A stretch of DNA of 64,000 nucleotides from positions 1,364,001-1,428,000 of the forward strand of contig JADJEE010000002.1 of NCBI GenBank assembly GCA_016709225.1. The letters are read 5' to 3'. This document shows, piece by piece, positions 26,497-34,790 of the stretch; position 1 is the first letter of the stretch, and the number at the start of each line of letters is the position of its first letter. The position numbers and the translations under genes are program-made. Below the pieces are notes generated by a model. That model saw only the letters and a list, made by a program, of their open reading frames with translations. It did not search any database and had not been told where the DNA came from. This DNA is from Deltaproteobacteria bacterium. Its GTDB lineage: Bacteria; Myxococcota_A; Polyangia; Nannocystales; Nannocystaceae.

Positions 26497-28092
26497 CTAG
26501 CGGCGGTCGCAGTGCGCGTCGAGCAGCTGCCGTACCCGCTCGAGCAAGCGATCGCGCGAGAACGGCTTCTCGAGCAGCGACTCCTGATCACCCAGCGCGC
26601 CCTCGCGGATCATCGCGTACTCGGAGTACCCCGAAACGAACAGGACCCGCAGCCCCGGGCGCGCCGATCGCAGCTCGTGGGCGAGCTCGGGGCCCCCCAT
26701 CTTGGGCATGACCACGTCGGTGATCAGGAGATCGATGCCGCCCTCGTGGCGCCCCGCGACGTCGATCGCGTCGAGACCGTGCTGCGCCGTCAACACCCGG
26801 TAGCCCTGGCGCGCGAGCGTCTCGGCGACCACGCGGCGCACCTGCGAATCGTCCTCGACCACCAGCAACGTCTCGTCACCGCCGGCCCGTACCGACGTGG
26901 TACGTCGGCGGCGCGTCGACGGTGCACTGTTCTCGCGCACGCGCGGCACGTAGACCTTGAAGGTCGTGCCCACGCCGACCTCCGAGTAGACCCAGATCAC
27001 GCCGCCGGCCTGCTTCACGATGCCGTAGCAGGTCGACAAGCCCAGACCGGTGCCCTTGTCGCTGGCCTTGGTGGTGAAGAACGGCTCGAAGATCCGCGCC
27101 ACCAGCTCGGGCGCGATGCCGACGCCCGAGTCGGTCACGGAAAGTGCGGCGTACTCCCCTGGCTCGAGCTCGACGCCGTGCGCGGCGGCGTACTCGGCAT
27201 CGAGCTCGACGTTGCTGGTGTTGATGTGCAGGCTGCCGCCGGCCTCCATCGCGTCGCGCGCGTTGACCACCAGGTTCATCACGACCTGACCGAAGTGCGT
27301 CGGATCGACGCGCACGTTCCAGGCCTCGGGATCGAGGTCGGTGCGGAACTCGATCGACTCGCCAGCAATGCGTCGCAGCATCGCCTCGGTGTCGCGCACG
27401 ATGTCGTTGAACGAGAGCACGCGCGGCGCCACCGCCTGCCGCCGCGAGAACGCCAACAGCTGTCGCGTGAGGCGCTCGGATCGCGAGGCCGCCTCGAGGA
27501 TCTGCGTGAGGCACTCGGCCGTGCCCGAGCCGGGCGCGGCCTCCTCGAGTCCGAGCTCGCCGAAGCTCCGCACGACCGTCAGCACGTTGTTGAGATCGTG
27601 CGCGATGCCGCCGGCGAGTCGGCCGATGGCCTCCATCTTCTGCGCCTGTCGCAGCTGCGCCTCGAGTCGCTCGCGCTCGCTGCCATCGCGGCACACTGCC
27701 AGGTAGCCGCTCGACGCGCCGCCGAGCGGCGAGATCGATACCTCGAGCGGGAACGACTCGCCGTCGAGGCCGCGTGCACGCCCGCGCACGACCAGGCCGC
27801 GCTCGAGCGGTCGCTGGCCCAGCTGCAGACCGTCGTGCTCGGCATCGGCCGACTCGAGCCAGCGCTCCATCGGCGTGCCGACCAGCGCCCCCCGCGTTGC
27901 GTGCAGCAAGCCGGCGGCACTCGGGTTGGCGAAGGTGATCACCCCGCGCTCGTCGAGCAATAGCATCGCATCGGCGGAGCCGAGCAGCATGCCCTCGAGA
28001 TCGCCGCCGCCGGCCGGCCGCGCCGCAGCCAGCGGGCGACTCACCCGACGCTCATCTTCCTCCGCGATGTTCGACACGAACATCACCAGCAT
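26497..28092 (-). CDS. hybrid PAS histidine kinase with C-terminal receiver
   Basis: 531 aa, no membrane segment, so cytoplasmic. PAS domain at about 33-140 (AMLLLDERGVITFANPSAAG), HisKA with GGIAHDLNNVLTVVRSF (His about 164), HATPase_c with N-box VVNARDAMEAGG, G1 DSGVGIA and F/G2 FFTTKASDKGTGLGLS, then a receiver domain from about 405 with VVEDDSQVRR, phospho-acceptor LLITDVVMPKMGG and the Lys in LEKPFS. This is the common PAS-HK-REC layout with a DLNN H-box. No cognate output gene is adjacent. Convergent with the RND pump. Confidence 0.92.
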   Translation of the reverse strand: MLVMFVSNIAEEDERRVSRPLAAARPAGGGDLEGMLLGSADAMLLLDERGVITFANPSAAGLLHATRGALVGTPMERWLESADAEHDGLQLGQRPLERGLVVRGRARGLDGESFPLEVSISPLGGASSGYLAVCRDGSERERLEAQLRQAQKMEAIGRLAGGIAHDLNNVLTVVRSFGELGLEEAAPGSGTAECLTQILEAASRSERLTRQLLAFSRRQAVAPRVLSFNDIVRDTEAMLRRIAGESIEFRTDLDPEAWNVRVDPTHFGQVVMNLVVNARDAMEAGGSLHINTSNVELDAEYAAAHGVELEPGEYAALSVTDSGVGIAPELVARIFEPFFTTKASDKGTGLGLSTCYGIVKQAGGVIWVYSEVGVGTTFKVYVPRVRENSAPSTRRRRTTSVRAGGDETLLVVEDDSQVRRVVAETLARQGYRVLTAQHGLDAIDVAGRHEGGIDLLITDVVMPKMGGPELAHELRSARPGLRVLFVSGYSEYAMIREGALGDQESLLEKPFSRDRLLERVRQLLDAHCDRR

Positions 28093-28264
28093 ACCAGCGC
28101 CGGCCGCGAATGGATCCCACCCGAAGCGGCCGAAGGGCCGACGTCACCGCCGCGATGCGCGTCACCGGTGTTTCATTTCCGGCCGCGTGTCTCGGGATCG
28201 GCCGGGCGGGCGCGAGCGCGCGCTGCCAGAGCTCCGCCCACGACGGAGCTGATAGCGTAGGGCC

Positions 28265-29320
28265 ATGGATGCCATCGTCCTGCACGCCTGCGGTGGGCCC
28301 GAGCGGCTGCAGCTCGAGGCGCGCGAGCCCCCGAACGCCCGTCCGGGCTGGGTGGTCGTCAAGGTGCACGCCGAGGGCGTGTGTTACCGCGACATCGTCG
28401 AGCGCCGCGGCGGCTTTGCCTTCATCAAGCAACCGGTGGTGCCCGGCCACGAATGGGCCGGGGAGATCGTCGAGGTCGGCGCGGGCGTGATCGACTTCGC
28501 GATCGGTGACCGTGTGGTGAACCTGCACCGCGCGGCCTGTGGCGCGTGCGAGGCGTGTCGGCGAGGTCACGAGACGCGTTGTCGCGCGGCGCTCGAGGTG
28601 TTCGGGCTGTCCGTCGACGGCGGCTACGCACAGCTGGTGGCCGCGCCGGTGGGATGCCTGGTGCGCTTGCCACTGGAGATCCCCTACGCCGCCGCGTGCT
28701 TCCTCAACTGCACGGCCGGGGTTGCCCTGCGAGCGCTGCGCTCGGTCGCCCGCGTCGCGCAGGGCGAGCGCGTGCTGGTGACCGGCGCCAGCGGTGGCGT
28801 GGGTGCCCATGCGATCCAGATCGCGAAGGTGCTCGGCGCCCACGTCATCGCCGCGACCAGCAGCGACGCCAAGCGCGGGTCGCTGCGCGATCTCGGTGCG
28901 GACACGGTGGTGGTCTCCACGGCCGCGGATCTCCACCGCGCGGTGAAGCGCGAAACCGCAGGCACCGGCGTCGACGTCGTGCTCGATTGCGTCGGCACAC
29001 CGACGCTCAACGCCTCACTGCGATCGCTGCGAGCCGGCGGCCGCCTCGTGGTCGTGGGCAACGTCACCAGCGATCGATGGGAGGTGAACCCCGGGTTCGT
29101 CATCCTCGCCGAGCTGCAGATCATGGGCAGCGCCGGCTGCAACCGCGACGACCTCGAGCAGGTGCTCGCGTGGGTCGCACAGGGTCGCGTGCGACCGATC
29201 ATCGCCGAGCAACTCCCGCTGTCCGCCGCCGCCGAGGCCCACCGCCGGCTCGAACGCCAGGGCGTGACCGGTCGCATCGTGCTGCTGCCCTGGGCAGACC
29301 CCACCGAAGCCGCGAAATAG
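28265..29320 (+). CDS. zinc-dependent alcohol dehydrogenase family protein
   Basis: 351 aa medium-chain dehydrogenase/reductase. Catalytic zinc ligands are Cys41 region (GVCYRDIV), His-Glu in PGHEWAGE and probably Cys in FLNCTAG. The structural zinc site is complete: CGACEACRRGHETRC. The Rossmann motif is VTGASGGVGAHAIQIAK. The pattern (HEWAGEIVEVG, SGGVGAHAIQ) resembles zinc quinone or acryloyl-CoA reductase-like members more than classical ADH; the substrate cannot be told. It starts 170 bp from the divergent hybrid kinase. Confidence 0.88.
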   Translation: MDAIVLHACGGPERLQLEAREPPNARPGWVVVKVHAEGVCYRDIVERRGGFAFIKQPVVPGHEWAGEIVEVGAGVIDFAIGDRVVNLHRAACGACEACRRGHETRCRAALEVFGLSVDGGYAQLVAAPVGCLVRLPLEIPYAAACFLNCTAGVALRALRSVARVAQGERVLVTGASGGVGAHAIQIAKVLGAHVIAATSSDAKRGSLRDLGADTVVVSTAADLHRAVKRETAGTGVDVVLDCVGTPTLNASLRSLRAGGRLVVVGNVTSDRWEVNPGFVILAELQIMGSAGCNRDDLEQVLAWVAQGRVRPIIAEQLPLSAAAEAHRRLERQGVTGRIVLLPWADPTEAAK

Positions 29321-29354
29321 CCCCAGCGGGCCTGCGGTAAGCTGCGCCCGCCAC

Positions 29355-30455
29355 ATGGAGCCGCAGCCACCGCCGGAGCTTGCTGCCCCGCCCGCCGATG
29401 GTTCGTCGTCGCGGGGTCGAACCCAGCGCTACGGCGCGGTGCCCCCGAGCGTCGCGCGGCGGCTCTGGAACGCCGCGCGCGAGGCCTGGCGGCAGGCCGC
29501 ACAGCCGCACGCGCCACCGGCGTCGACCGACACGCGCGCCCGCTTCTTCTATGGGCTGGCGCAGCCGCTGCTGGGCCTGCGGGTGCTCCTGCGCAATCAG
29601 GCGTTGCTCGGCGCTGCGATGGCGCCGGTGGTGTTCCTCGCGCTCGTGTGTGGCATCGCGGCCGCGACCTCGCTCGAGGTCCGCGAGGCCGCCGGGCAGC
29701 ACTGGTGGTCGCTCGGGTTCGCCTCGGTGGAGAGCTCGGTCTTCTTCTTGATCGCGTTCTTCACCACCTTCGCCGCGCTGGCCCCGGTGCCGCCGTTCTT
29801 GTTCGCGCGTCACTACGCGCGCATGGCCGCGGCCGCGCGCGACGACCTCGGCCTCGGCCCGCGCAAGCCCTACCTCAAGTCGTGGCAGCAGGCGCTCGGC
29901 GAGACCGTCGCCCAGCTCATCGTGATCACCCTCGGCCTGCTGCCGATCACGCTGCTGCTGGCGTTGTTCGGCTTCTACGGCGCGGTCGTCGGCTTCGTCG
30001 CGCAGCTGGGCTGGACGATGTACTGGATGGTCGTCGAGGCGTTCGACAACGGCCGCACGCTCGCGCCCGACGAGGACCTCGAGACGGTGGCGCAGGCCGA
30101 GGCGGCGATCTCGTTCACGCCGTGGTTCGTCGCCGCCGTGGCGCGCATCGAGCAGCCCCGGGCACGCAGCCTGCTCGCTCCGCTGCGCGGCTTCCTCGAG
30201 GTGATGCAGACGCTCATCAAGGGCTGGACGCCCGAGCTACGCCTGATCGAACAGGAGCGCGCGCTCGCGAGTGGCTTCGCGATCGGCACCTTCGTGCTGG
30301 TCGCGGTGCCGGGACTCAACCTGCTGTTCCGACCTGCACTGGTGATCGCGGCCGCGCACCTGCGAGGTCAGCTCGAGCTCGAGGCCGCGCGCGCCCACGG
30401 CGAGCTGAGCCAGCCGAGCGCGGTGGTGGTGCCGGACTCGCCCCTCACGCGGTGA
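29355..30455 (+). CDS. EI24/CysZ-like membrane protein
   Basis: 366 aa. A ~70-residue Pro/Ala-rich leader is followed by the EI24-type core: FFYGLAQPLLGLRVLLRNQA, TM segments at about 78-96, 120-150 (SSVFFLIAFFTTFAALAPV), 195-235 (LIVITLGLLPITLLLALFGF) and about 315-345 (GTFVLVAVPGLNLLFRPALV). CysZ transports sulphate; other EI24 proteins are uncharacterised. Follows the dehydrogenase gene after 34 bp. Its 3' end overlaps the convergent pyrophosphatase-like gene by 88 bp. Confidence 0.75.
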   Translation: MEPQPPPELAAPPADGSSSRGRTQRYGAVPPSVARRLWNAAREAWRQAAQPHAPPASTDTRARFFYGLAQPLLGLRVLLRNQALLGAAMAPVVFLALVCGIAAATSLEVREAAGQHWWSLGFASVESSVFFLIAFFTTFAALAPVPPFLFARHYARMAAAARDDLGLGPRKPYLKSWQQALGETVAQLIVITLGLLPITLLLALFGFYGAVVGFVAQLGWTMYWMVVEAFDNGRTLAPDEDLETVAQAEAAISFTPWFVAAVARIEQPRARSLLAPLRGFLEVMQTLIKGWTPELRLIEQERALASGFAIGTFVLVAVPGLNLLFRPALVIAAAHLRGQLELEAARAHGELSQPSAVVVPDSPLTR

Positions 30456-30844
30456 ATGCCGCGCTTGAACCACGCGTAGGCCCAGAAGAAGCGCTCGATG
30501 CCGCGGCGCTCGGCCGCGGTCAGCGGCACTGCGCTGCACACCAGCTTCGGGTCCTCGACGCCCGCGTCGCAGAAGCCGAACACCGCACGTACCGTGGTCT
30601 CGACGAGCACGCCGGCGGCGAGTCGCGGACCCAGCACCAGCGCGTCGAGGCCGTCACCGTCGGCGGCGACGATGTCCTCGATACAGCCATAGTTGTAGGG
30701 GCACGGCAGCGGCGAGATCACGTCGACGCGGCCATCGCCCTTGCGCTTCACGAAGCTCCACCGCGGCACCTCGATGCGGACCCGCTGCAGCGGTGAGAGG
30801 TCTTGGAGCGTCGCGAAGCTCACGCGTGCGTTCGATGTTACCAT
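30368..30844 (-). CDS. divergent family I inorganic pyrophosphatase
   Basis: 158 aa from ATG 30844, near the family's ~175. Family features: RIEVPRWSFVKRK (E20 and K29 of E. coli), YNYGCIED (Y55), the signature DGDGLDALVL (D65, D67, D70; Gly replaces Pro) and DAGVEDPK (D97, D102, K104). Several active-site residues differ: E31 is Lys, the R43 site is not Arg, E98 is Ala, and after Tyr in FFWAYAWF the usual Lys is Ala. It may still hydrolyse PPi or act on another phosphate. The 3' end runs 88 bp into the EI24-like gene in antisense. Confidence 0.68.
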   Translation of the reverse strand: MVTSNARVSFATLQDLSPLQRVRIEVPRWSFVKRKGDGRVDVISPLPCPYNYGCIEDIVAADGDGLDALVLGPRLAAGVLVETTVRAVFGFCDAGVEDPKLVCSAVPLTAAERRGIERFFWAYAWFKRGIHRVRGESGTTTALGWLSSPWARAASSSS

Positions 30845-30855
30845 CGACCTCGCCC

Positions 30856-32091
30856 ATGGACGCCGCCGCGGTCTTCGCTCTCCCCTCGGGTCCAGACCAC
30901 GGTCATCCACTGCACGCATCCACCTGCGAGCGCGCGCAGGAGCGCATCGACGCGACGGGTGGCGTGCTCGCCGAGGTGATCGCACGGCCGGGTCTGCTCG
31001 ACGATGCGGTTGCGCTGGCGCTGTACGTGCTCGAGCCGGTGCGAGTGGCGGGCGACGACGAGGGCGTGCAGCTGGTGGTCGAGGTCGCGGCGCTGGCGTT
31101 GGCGCTGGTGCGCGCGCCGGCGGAGCTGCTCGGCCCGTCGCCGGCGATCTCGCTCGGCGGTGGGCGCGTGCAGTCGGCGGCGCGCGGCGAGTTCGAGGGG
31201 GTCGGCCCCGAGCTGCCGCACCTGCTCGCGAGCCTGCGCGCGCGCATGTCCACGCGACGGGGGTGGCCGGCCGGCTGCGCGGCGTTCTCGGCCGCGCTCG
31301 GCGGCGCCTTCGAGGGCATCGCCCGCGATCGCGAGCTGGGCTCGCTCGGTGCCACGGTCGCGCAGCGCGATGCCGCCGACGATGCGGGTGTCGATCTGGT
31401 GGCCGCGGCCGCGGCGATCGTCGCCGACGATCGCACGCTGATGACCCACCCCAGCGAGTGCGAGCTGGCGCTGCGGCTGGGCAACGGCGTGGTCGGTCGC
31501 GCGCGCGACATCGTGGAGTTCACCGGCGGCTTCGGGCCGCTGCGGCCCGAGGAGCTGGTGTCGCAGCGCTTCGGCATCCCCAGCGGCGTGATCCGTCTGG
31601 GCCCGCCGGAGCTCGAGCGCTGCCTGCGAGCGCTCTACACCGCGGAGCTGCTCGACCTCGCCGACCTGCTGCGCAGCATGGACGAGCGCGAACCGCTGCG
31701 AGCGATCCTCGCGCGCACCTGCTTCGGCCTGCTCGAGCTGCAGGGCCACACCGACGAGCTGTTCATCGCCAGCGTCGCGCCCGAGCACGACGCCATCATG
31801 ACCGAGCTGCGGCTGGTCGCGCGCCTCGACGGCCGCATCACCACCGACGAGCGCGCACTGCTGCGGGGCATGGACGCGCAGCTGCACGCCTTCGAGCAGC
31901 TGCTGGCGCGCATCGGCGAGGATCATGTGCTCGACTTCGAGGAGTTCGGCCAGCTCCGCACCGCACGCACCGGCATCCTCGACGACCTCCTGCGCATTGC
32001 GCTGGCCGACGACGTGGTCACGGAGGACGAGCGGGGGTTGCTGGTGCGGGCGCTGGAGCTGCTGCCGATGCTGCGACCGCTGGGGCGGTAG
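30856..32091 (+). CDS. hypothetical protein with TerB-like helical repeats
   Basis: 411 aa from ATG 30856, 11 bp from the divergent pyrophosphatase start. No signal peptide. Predicted mostly helical, Ala/Leu/Glu/Arg/Asp-rich. Short acidic turn-helix elements recur: AIVADDRTLMTHPSECELAL, LDGRITTDERALLRGMDAQL, LADDVVTEDERGLLVRALEL. These resemble the D-G-x-(I/V)-x-x-(D/E)-E repeats of TerB/DjlA-type domains. A role cannot be given; TerB domains occur in stress and phage-response proteins. Moderately sure it is a real gene from frame length and codon use. Confidence 0.6.
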   Translation: MDAAAVFALPSGPDHGHPLHASTCERAQERIDATGGVLAEVIARPGLLDDAVALALYVLEPVRVAGDDEGVQLVVEVAALALALVRAPAELLGPSPAISLGGGRVQSAARGEFEGVGPELPHLLASLRARMSTRRGWPAGCAAFSAALGGAFEGIARDRELGSLGATVAQRDAADDAGVDLVAAAAAIVADDRTLMTHPSECELALRLGNGVVGRARDIVEFTGGFGPLRPEELVSQRFGIPSGVIRLGPPELERCLRALYTAELLDLADLLRSMDEREPLRAILARTCFGLLELQGHTDELFIASVAPEHDAIMTELRLVARLDGRITTDERALLRGMDAQLHAFEQLLARIGEDHVLDFEEFGQLRTARTGILDDLLRIALADDVVTEDERGLLVRALELLPMLRPLGR

Positions 32092-32264
32092 GCGGGGCAG
32101 GCGGGCCGACCGTCGGAGCTGACGGATTTGACGGCACCTCGCAGGCCGAGCAGCCGCCCCGAGGCCCTCCGACGTCGCATCGCAGTGAAAGCAACGGTCA
32201 GAGCACGGAAGCAGCCGTGCGACTGCGCGCCCCGCCGTTCTGAAATACAAGAGCCCGCGATCGG

Positions 32265-33637
32265 TCAGTGCGGCCCAGGCGGCCCCGAGATCAGAACCTG
32301 CGCCACAGTCACCGGAGACGTGAGCAGCACGAGGTCGTCGACACCATCGCCAGAGATGTCCCCCGCCGGCAAGATCTCGATGACGGGGGCGAACACCCCT
32401 TCAGGGATGTAGTCCTCGAACACCGGCGAACCCAGAGGGTCGAGGATGACCGTCCGCCCAGCGAGGATCTCCTTGGCACCGTCACCGTCAAGGTCCGCGA
32501 AATCGAACTCCCAAACGTTGTTGCTATCCAGCGAGAGTGGGATATCCGATGTCCAGACGACAATCGCCGGCCCGAACTTCCCATCGCCCTCCGCCACGAA
32601 CAGATCAAGCTCTTCGATGTTGTCGAAGAGAACGTCGTCGAGGCCGTCGCCGTCAAAATCTTCGACGAGTGCTCGGTAGACGGGAATGTCGGTTTGGACG
32701 AACTCCGGATGCAGATCGACAAGCACCGGACTGCCGCGGAAGAGATAGAAGCCTGCCTGCTCGCCGAACCGCGGGTGCGGAATGCAGTCCGTGAAGACGA
32801 GCACATCATCGAACTCGTCCCCGTCGACGTTGGCACGCTCGACCTGACTCGGGTTCCCGCAAGACGGCGGCTCGAGCTCGATGAAATCCGTGGCGTAGAC
32901 GAACGCGTCGACGCTCCACCGGAGCACTCGGATCCGCGATGGCCCGGCCAGTACTCGTTGTGCGGGAACGAGCTCGAGTACCCCGTCCCCGTCGAGATCG
33001 GCTGTTGCAGCGATGGATCCGAGCTCGTCTCTCGAGAATGCGGTCCGAGCTCGTCTCTCGAGAATGCGGTGGTCACTCCGCTCGCGATACCGTCGTCGCC
33101 GACGGCGTAGCGTGTGAACTTGGTCAGTGGATCCCTCACCAGGGACTCGCTATCCGCCGCGATGACGTCATCCCGCCCGGGCGTTGCAACCGCCCCGCCG
33201 ATCCAGAACGACGGACGCTCGGTCGGCTGGTCCTGTGGCGATACAACGATGTCCTGCCCATCCCAACCCACCAGGTACGCCTGCGGCGGTTCGAAGAAGA
33301 ACCGCGGCGACCCGCCGGGCCCGAAGCGACCAAACAGGCCGCGGTCCGGAGCTGCATCGACCGCGAACGCCCGATAGCACCAAGGCTCGTTCGCAACATT
33401 GTCGACACACCCGCCCGCGCCGCCCGAGCTGCTGCTGTCCGCGCCCGAGCCCACCGTGACCGACGCGCCTCCCGTGCTCGTCGCACCCGTCAGCGTCTCG
33501 CTCGAGTCGTCCCCATCCGCGGCCCCGCCGCTCGCGTCGCCCGAGCCGCCGCTGCCACCGCTCGTCCGCGGCCCACAGGCCACCGCAAGCGCGAAGGCCC
33601 CGAGCAGCAGCGGCGTTGTCGCGTGGGGTCGGTACAC
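32265..33637 (-). pseudogene. VCBS/FG-GAP lipoprotein gene broken by a 26-bp duplication
   Basis: The 5' part starts at a GTG (33637) with an upstream AGAAGGA, encodes a signal peptide ending in the lipobox AVAC, a Ser/Gly linker and a domain with EPWCYRAFAVDAAPDRGLF. The 3' part, in another frame, carries five VCBS loops (DLDGDGVLELV, NVDGDEFDDVLV, DFDGDGLDDVLF, DLDGDGAKEILA, DISGDGVDDLVL). Between them is an exact 26-bp tandem duplication (33019-33070). Removing one copy moves the frame by 26 and joins the two reading frames without a stop (…SRDELGSIAATADLDGDGV…). So a once-intact secreted propeller lipoprotein of about 450 aa is interrupted here, unless slippage restores it. Confidence 0.85.
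33019..33070. repeat. exact 26-bp tandem duplication
   Basis: Two identical copies of a 26-bp unit (33019-33044 and 33045-33070), beginning CCGAGCTCGTCTCTCGAGAA. Because 26 is not a multiple of three, the duplication shifts the reading frame of the surrounding VCBS lipoprotein gene. The unit contains GAGCTCGTCTCTCGAG, which has palindromic ends. Confidence 0.97.
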
Positions 33638-33640
33638 GGG

Positions 33641-33770
33641 CAAGCGTCCTTCTCGCCGGCCGCGTCCGAGCCAGCCGCAGGACACAGGATGTCGGATGTC
33701 GAAAAAAAAGGTCGAGGAGAAATGCGTGTGTGCCTCGGCGCAATCCGGCGGCCGCTGGACGCCACGTTGC
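33641..33770 (-). repeat. 130-bp leader repeat, copy 1
   Basis: This segment directly precedes the GTG start of the VCBS lipoprotein pseudogene. It aligns without gaps to 34331-34460 with 103 of 130 identical bases by hand count. The best-conserved part is the 50 bases nearest the start codon. It probably holds the promoter and 5' leader. Nothing in it looks like an inverted-repeat mobile element. Confidence 0.8.
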
Positions 33771-33780
33771 CGTAATGGTG

Positions 33781-34327
33781 TCACAGCGCGCCCGGGGCCC
33801 CCCGGACACGCGGGGGCCCGTGGTGGCACTCGCCGCCACCGCGCGCGAGCGGGCACGCGTCGTCGTCATCTGTCCTCACCTGATCAGCCCGAGCAGGGCG
33901 CGCAAGCTTCGAGCGTCCAACGACATCACGGTGATCTTCCGGCCCCTCTGGACTGGTCTCCAAGATAGGATGGAGGTCGACCTCCATCAGTTCGAACGGC
34001 CCCGAGGGACTGCTCCCGAGCGGAGCGCATGCCGGAAGAGCAGCGATCTCGGCGCAAACCTCGACGTCGCCCCCATCCCCGCCGGTGATCGTCCGACGCA
34101 TTCGTCCCACTCGTTCCGGTCGTCGCGGTCGCTCCGCCGGTGGTAGTCCCGTTGCTCCCGCCCGTACTATCGGCAGAACTGGAGCCAGCACTCGCAGCGT
34201 CGCGATTGCATCCCGCGATGCTCGGGAAATCGATGCCGTGACCCAAACCAACAACGCAAGCACCCTGGCGCCGCCAGCCCGGGCGCTTCGTCCATCGTGC
34301 GAGCGTGGTCGCGTGGGTCCGGGTCAC
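33781..34327 (-). pseudogene. degraded lipoprotein gene remnant
   Basis: Starting from a GTG at 34327, whose leader copies that of the VCBS lipoprotein gene, the first frame reads THATTLARW, a possible lipobox (SIAGC) and a typical Ser/Thr/Gly linker (SAGSSSADSTGGSNGTTTGG, then GTSGTNASDD). After about 34085 the protein-like text continues in another frame (EVCAEIAALPACAPLGSS, GPFELMEVDLHPILETS) to a TGA at 33781. A hydrophobic stretch (LALLVWVTASIS) lies in that second frame too. At least one frameshift is needed to join them, so this looks like a decayed paralogue. No homologue is recognised. Confidence 0.45.
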
Positions 34328-34330
34328 GAG

Positions 34331-34460
34331 CAAGCGTCCTCCTTGCCGGCCGCGTCCGAGCCAGCCGCAGAACACAGGATGGCGAAGTACGAGAAAACAT
34401 GTCGAGCACAAGTGCGCGTGCGGCTCGGCGCCATCTGGGGAGCGCCGGATCCAGCGTTGC
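34331..34460 (-). repeat. 130-bp leader repeat, copy 2
   Basis: Ungapped copy of 33641-33770, offset exactly 690 bp, 27 mismatches in 130. Like copy 1 it ends three bases before a GTG start (34327), here of a degraded lipoprotein gene. The 463 bp from 34328 to 34790 otherwise hold only the two tandem repeat arrays at 34579-34676 and 34709-34768; no gene is supported there. Confidence 0.8.
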
Positions 34461-34578
34461 TGCGACGAGCTGCAACGGATCGTCAGCCAGCATTCTGATG
34501 TAGCCCCGGAGAACCGGACAGGTTCCCCGAGAGGAGAACCATCCGTGACGACCCCCTTCGAACCGATCGAACTCGACC

Positions 34579-34676
34579 GTTCACGATGCTCCGATCCACG
34601 ATCCACCTGTTCGCGATGGTCCGATCCGCGTGTTCACGATGCTCCGATCCGCGTGTTCACGATGGTCCGGAATCCG
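34579..34676. repeat. 23-bp tandem repeat array
   Basis: Four imperfect units of about 23 bp with the core GTTCACGATGCTCCGATCCG: 34579-34608 (with a 7-base internal extension), 34609-34631, 34632-34654 and 34655-34676 (last degenerate). Units alternate between CACGATGCT and C(A/G)CGATGGT. Non-coding as far as can be seen. Confidence 0.85.
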
Positions 34677-34708
34677 CACTGCCACTCGACGTCGGCGATG
34701 GATCGCCG

Positions 34709-34768
34709 GTCGAGGGGAGATCGGTAGCGGTGGCGTTCGTGGAGGGGAGGTCGGTAGAGGTGGCGCCC
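34709..34768. repeat. 30-bp tandem repeat, two units
   Basis: Two 30-bp units, 34709-34738 and 34739-34768, starting GTCGAGGGGAGATCGGTAGC and GTGGAGGGGAGGTCGGTAGA, identical at 25 of 30 positions. They lie just downstream of the stop of the gene at 34791-35990 and could be a decayed 3' flank or a slippage product. Confidence 0.8.
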
Positions 34769-34790
34769 GGCGTGCGGCCGAGCGTCGCCG

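Noticed and set aside
32203..32220. Small inverted repeat GCACGG...CCGTGC between convergent genes
   Set aside because: Only a 6-bp stem with no T-run; too weak to call a terminator.
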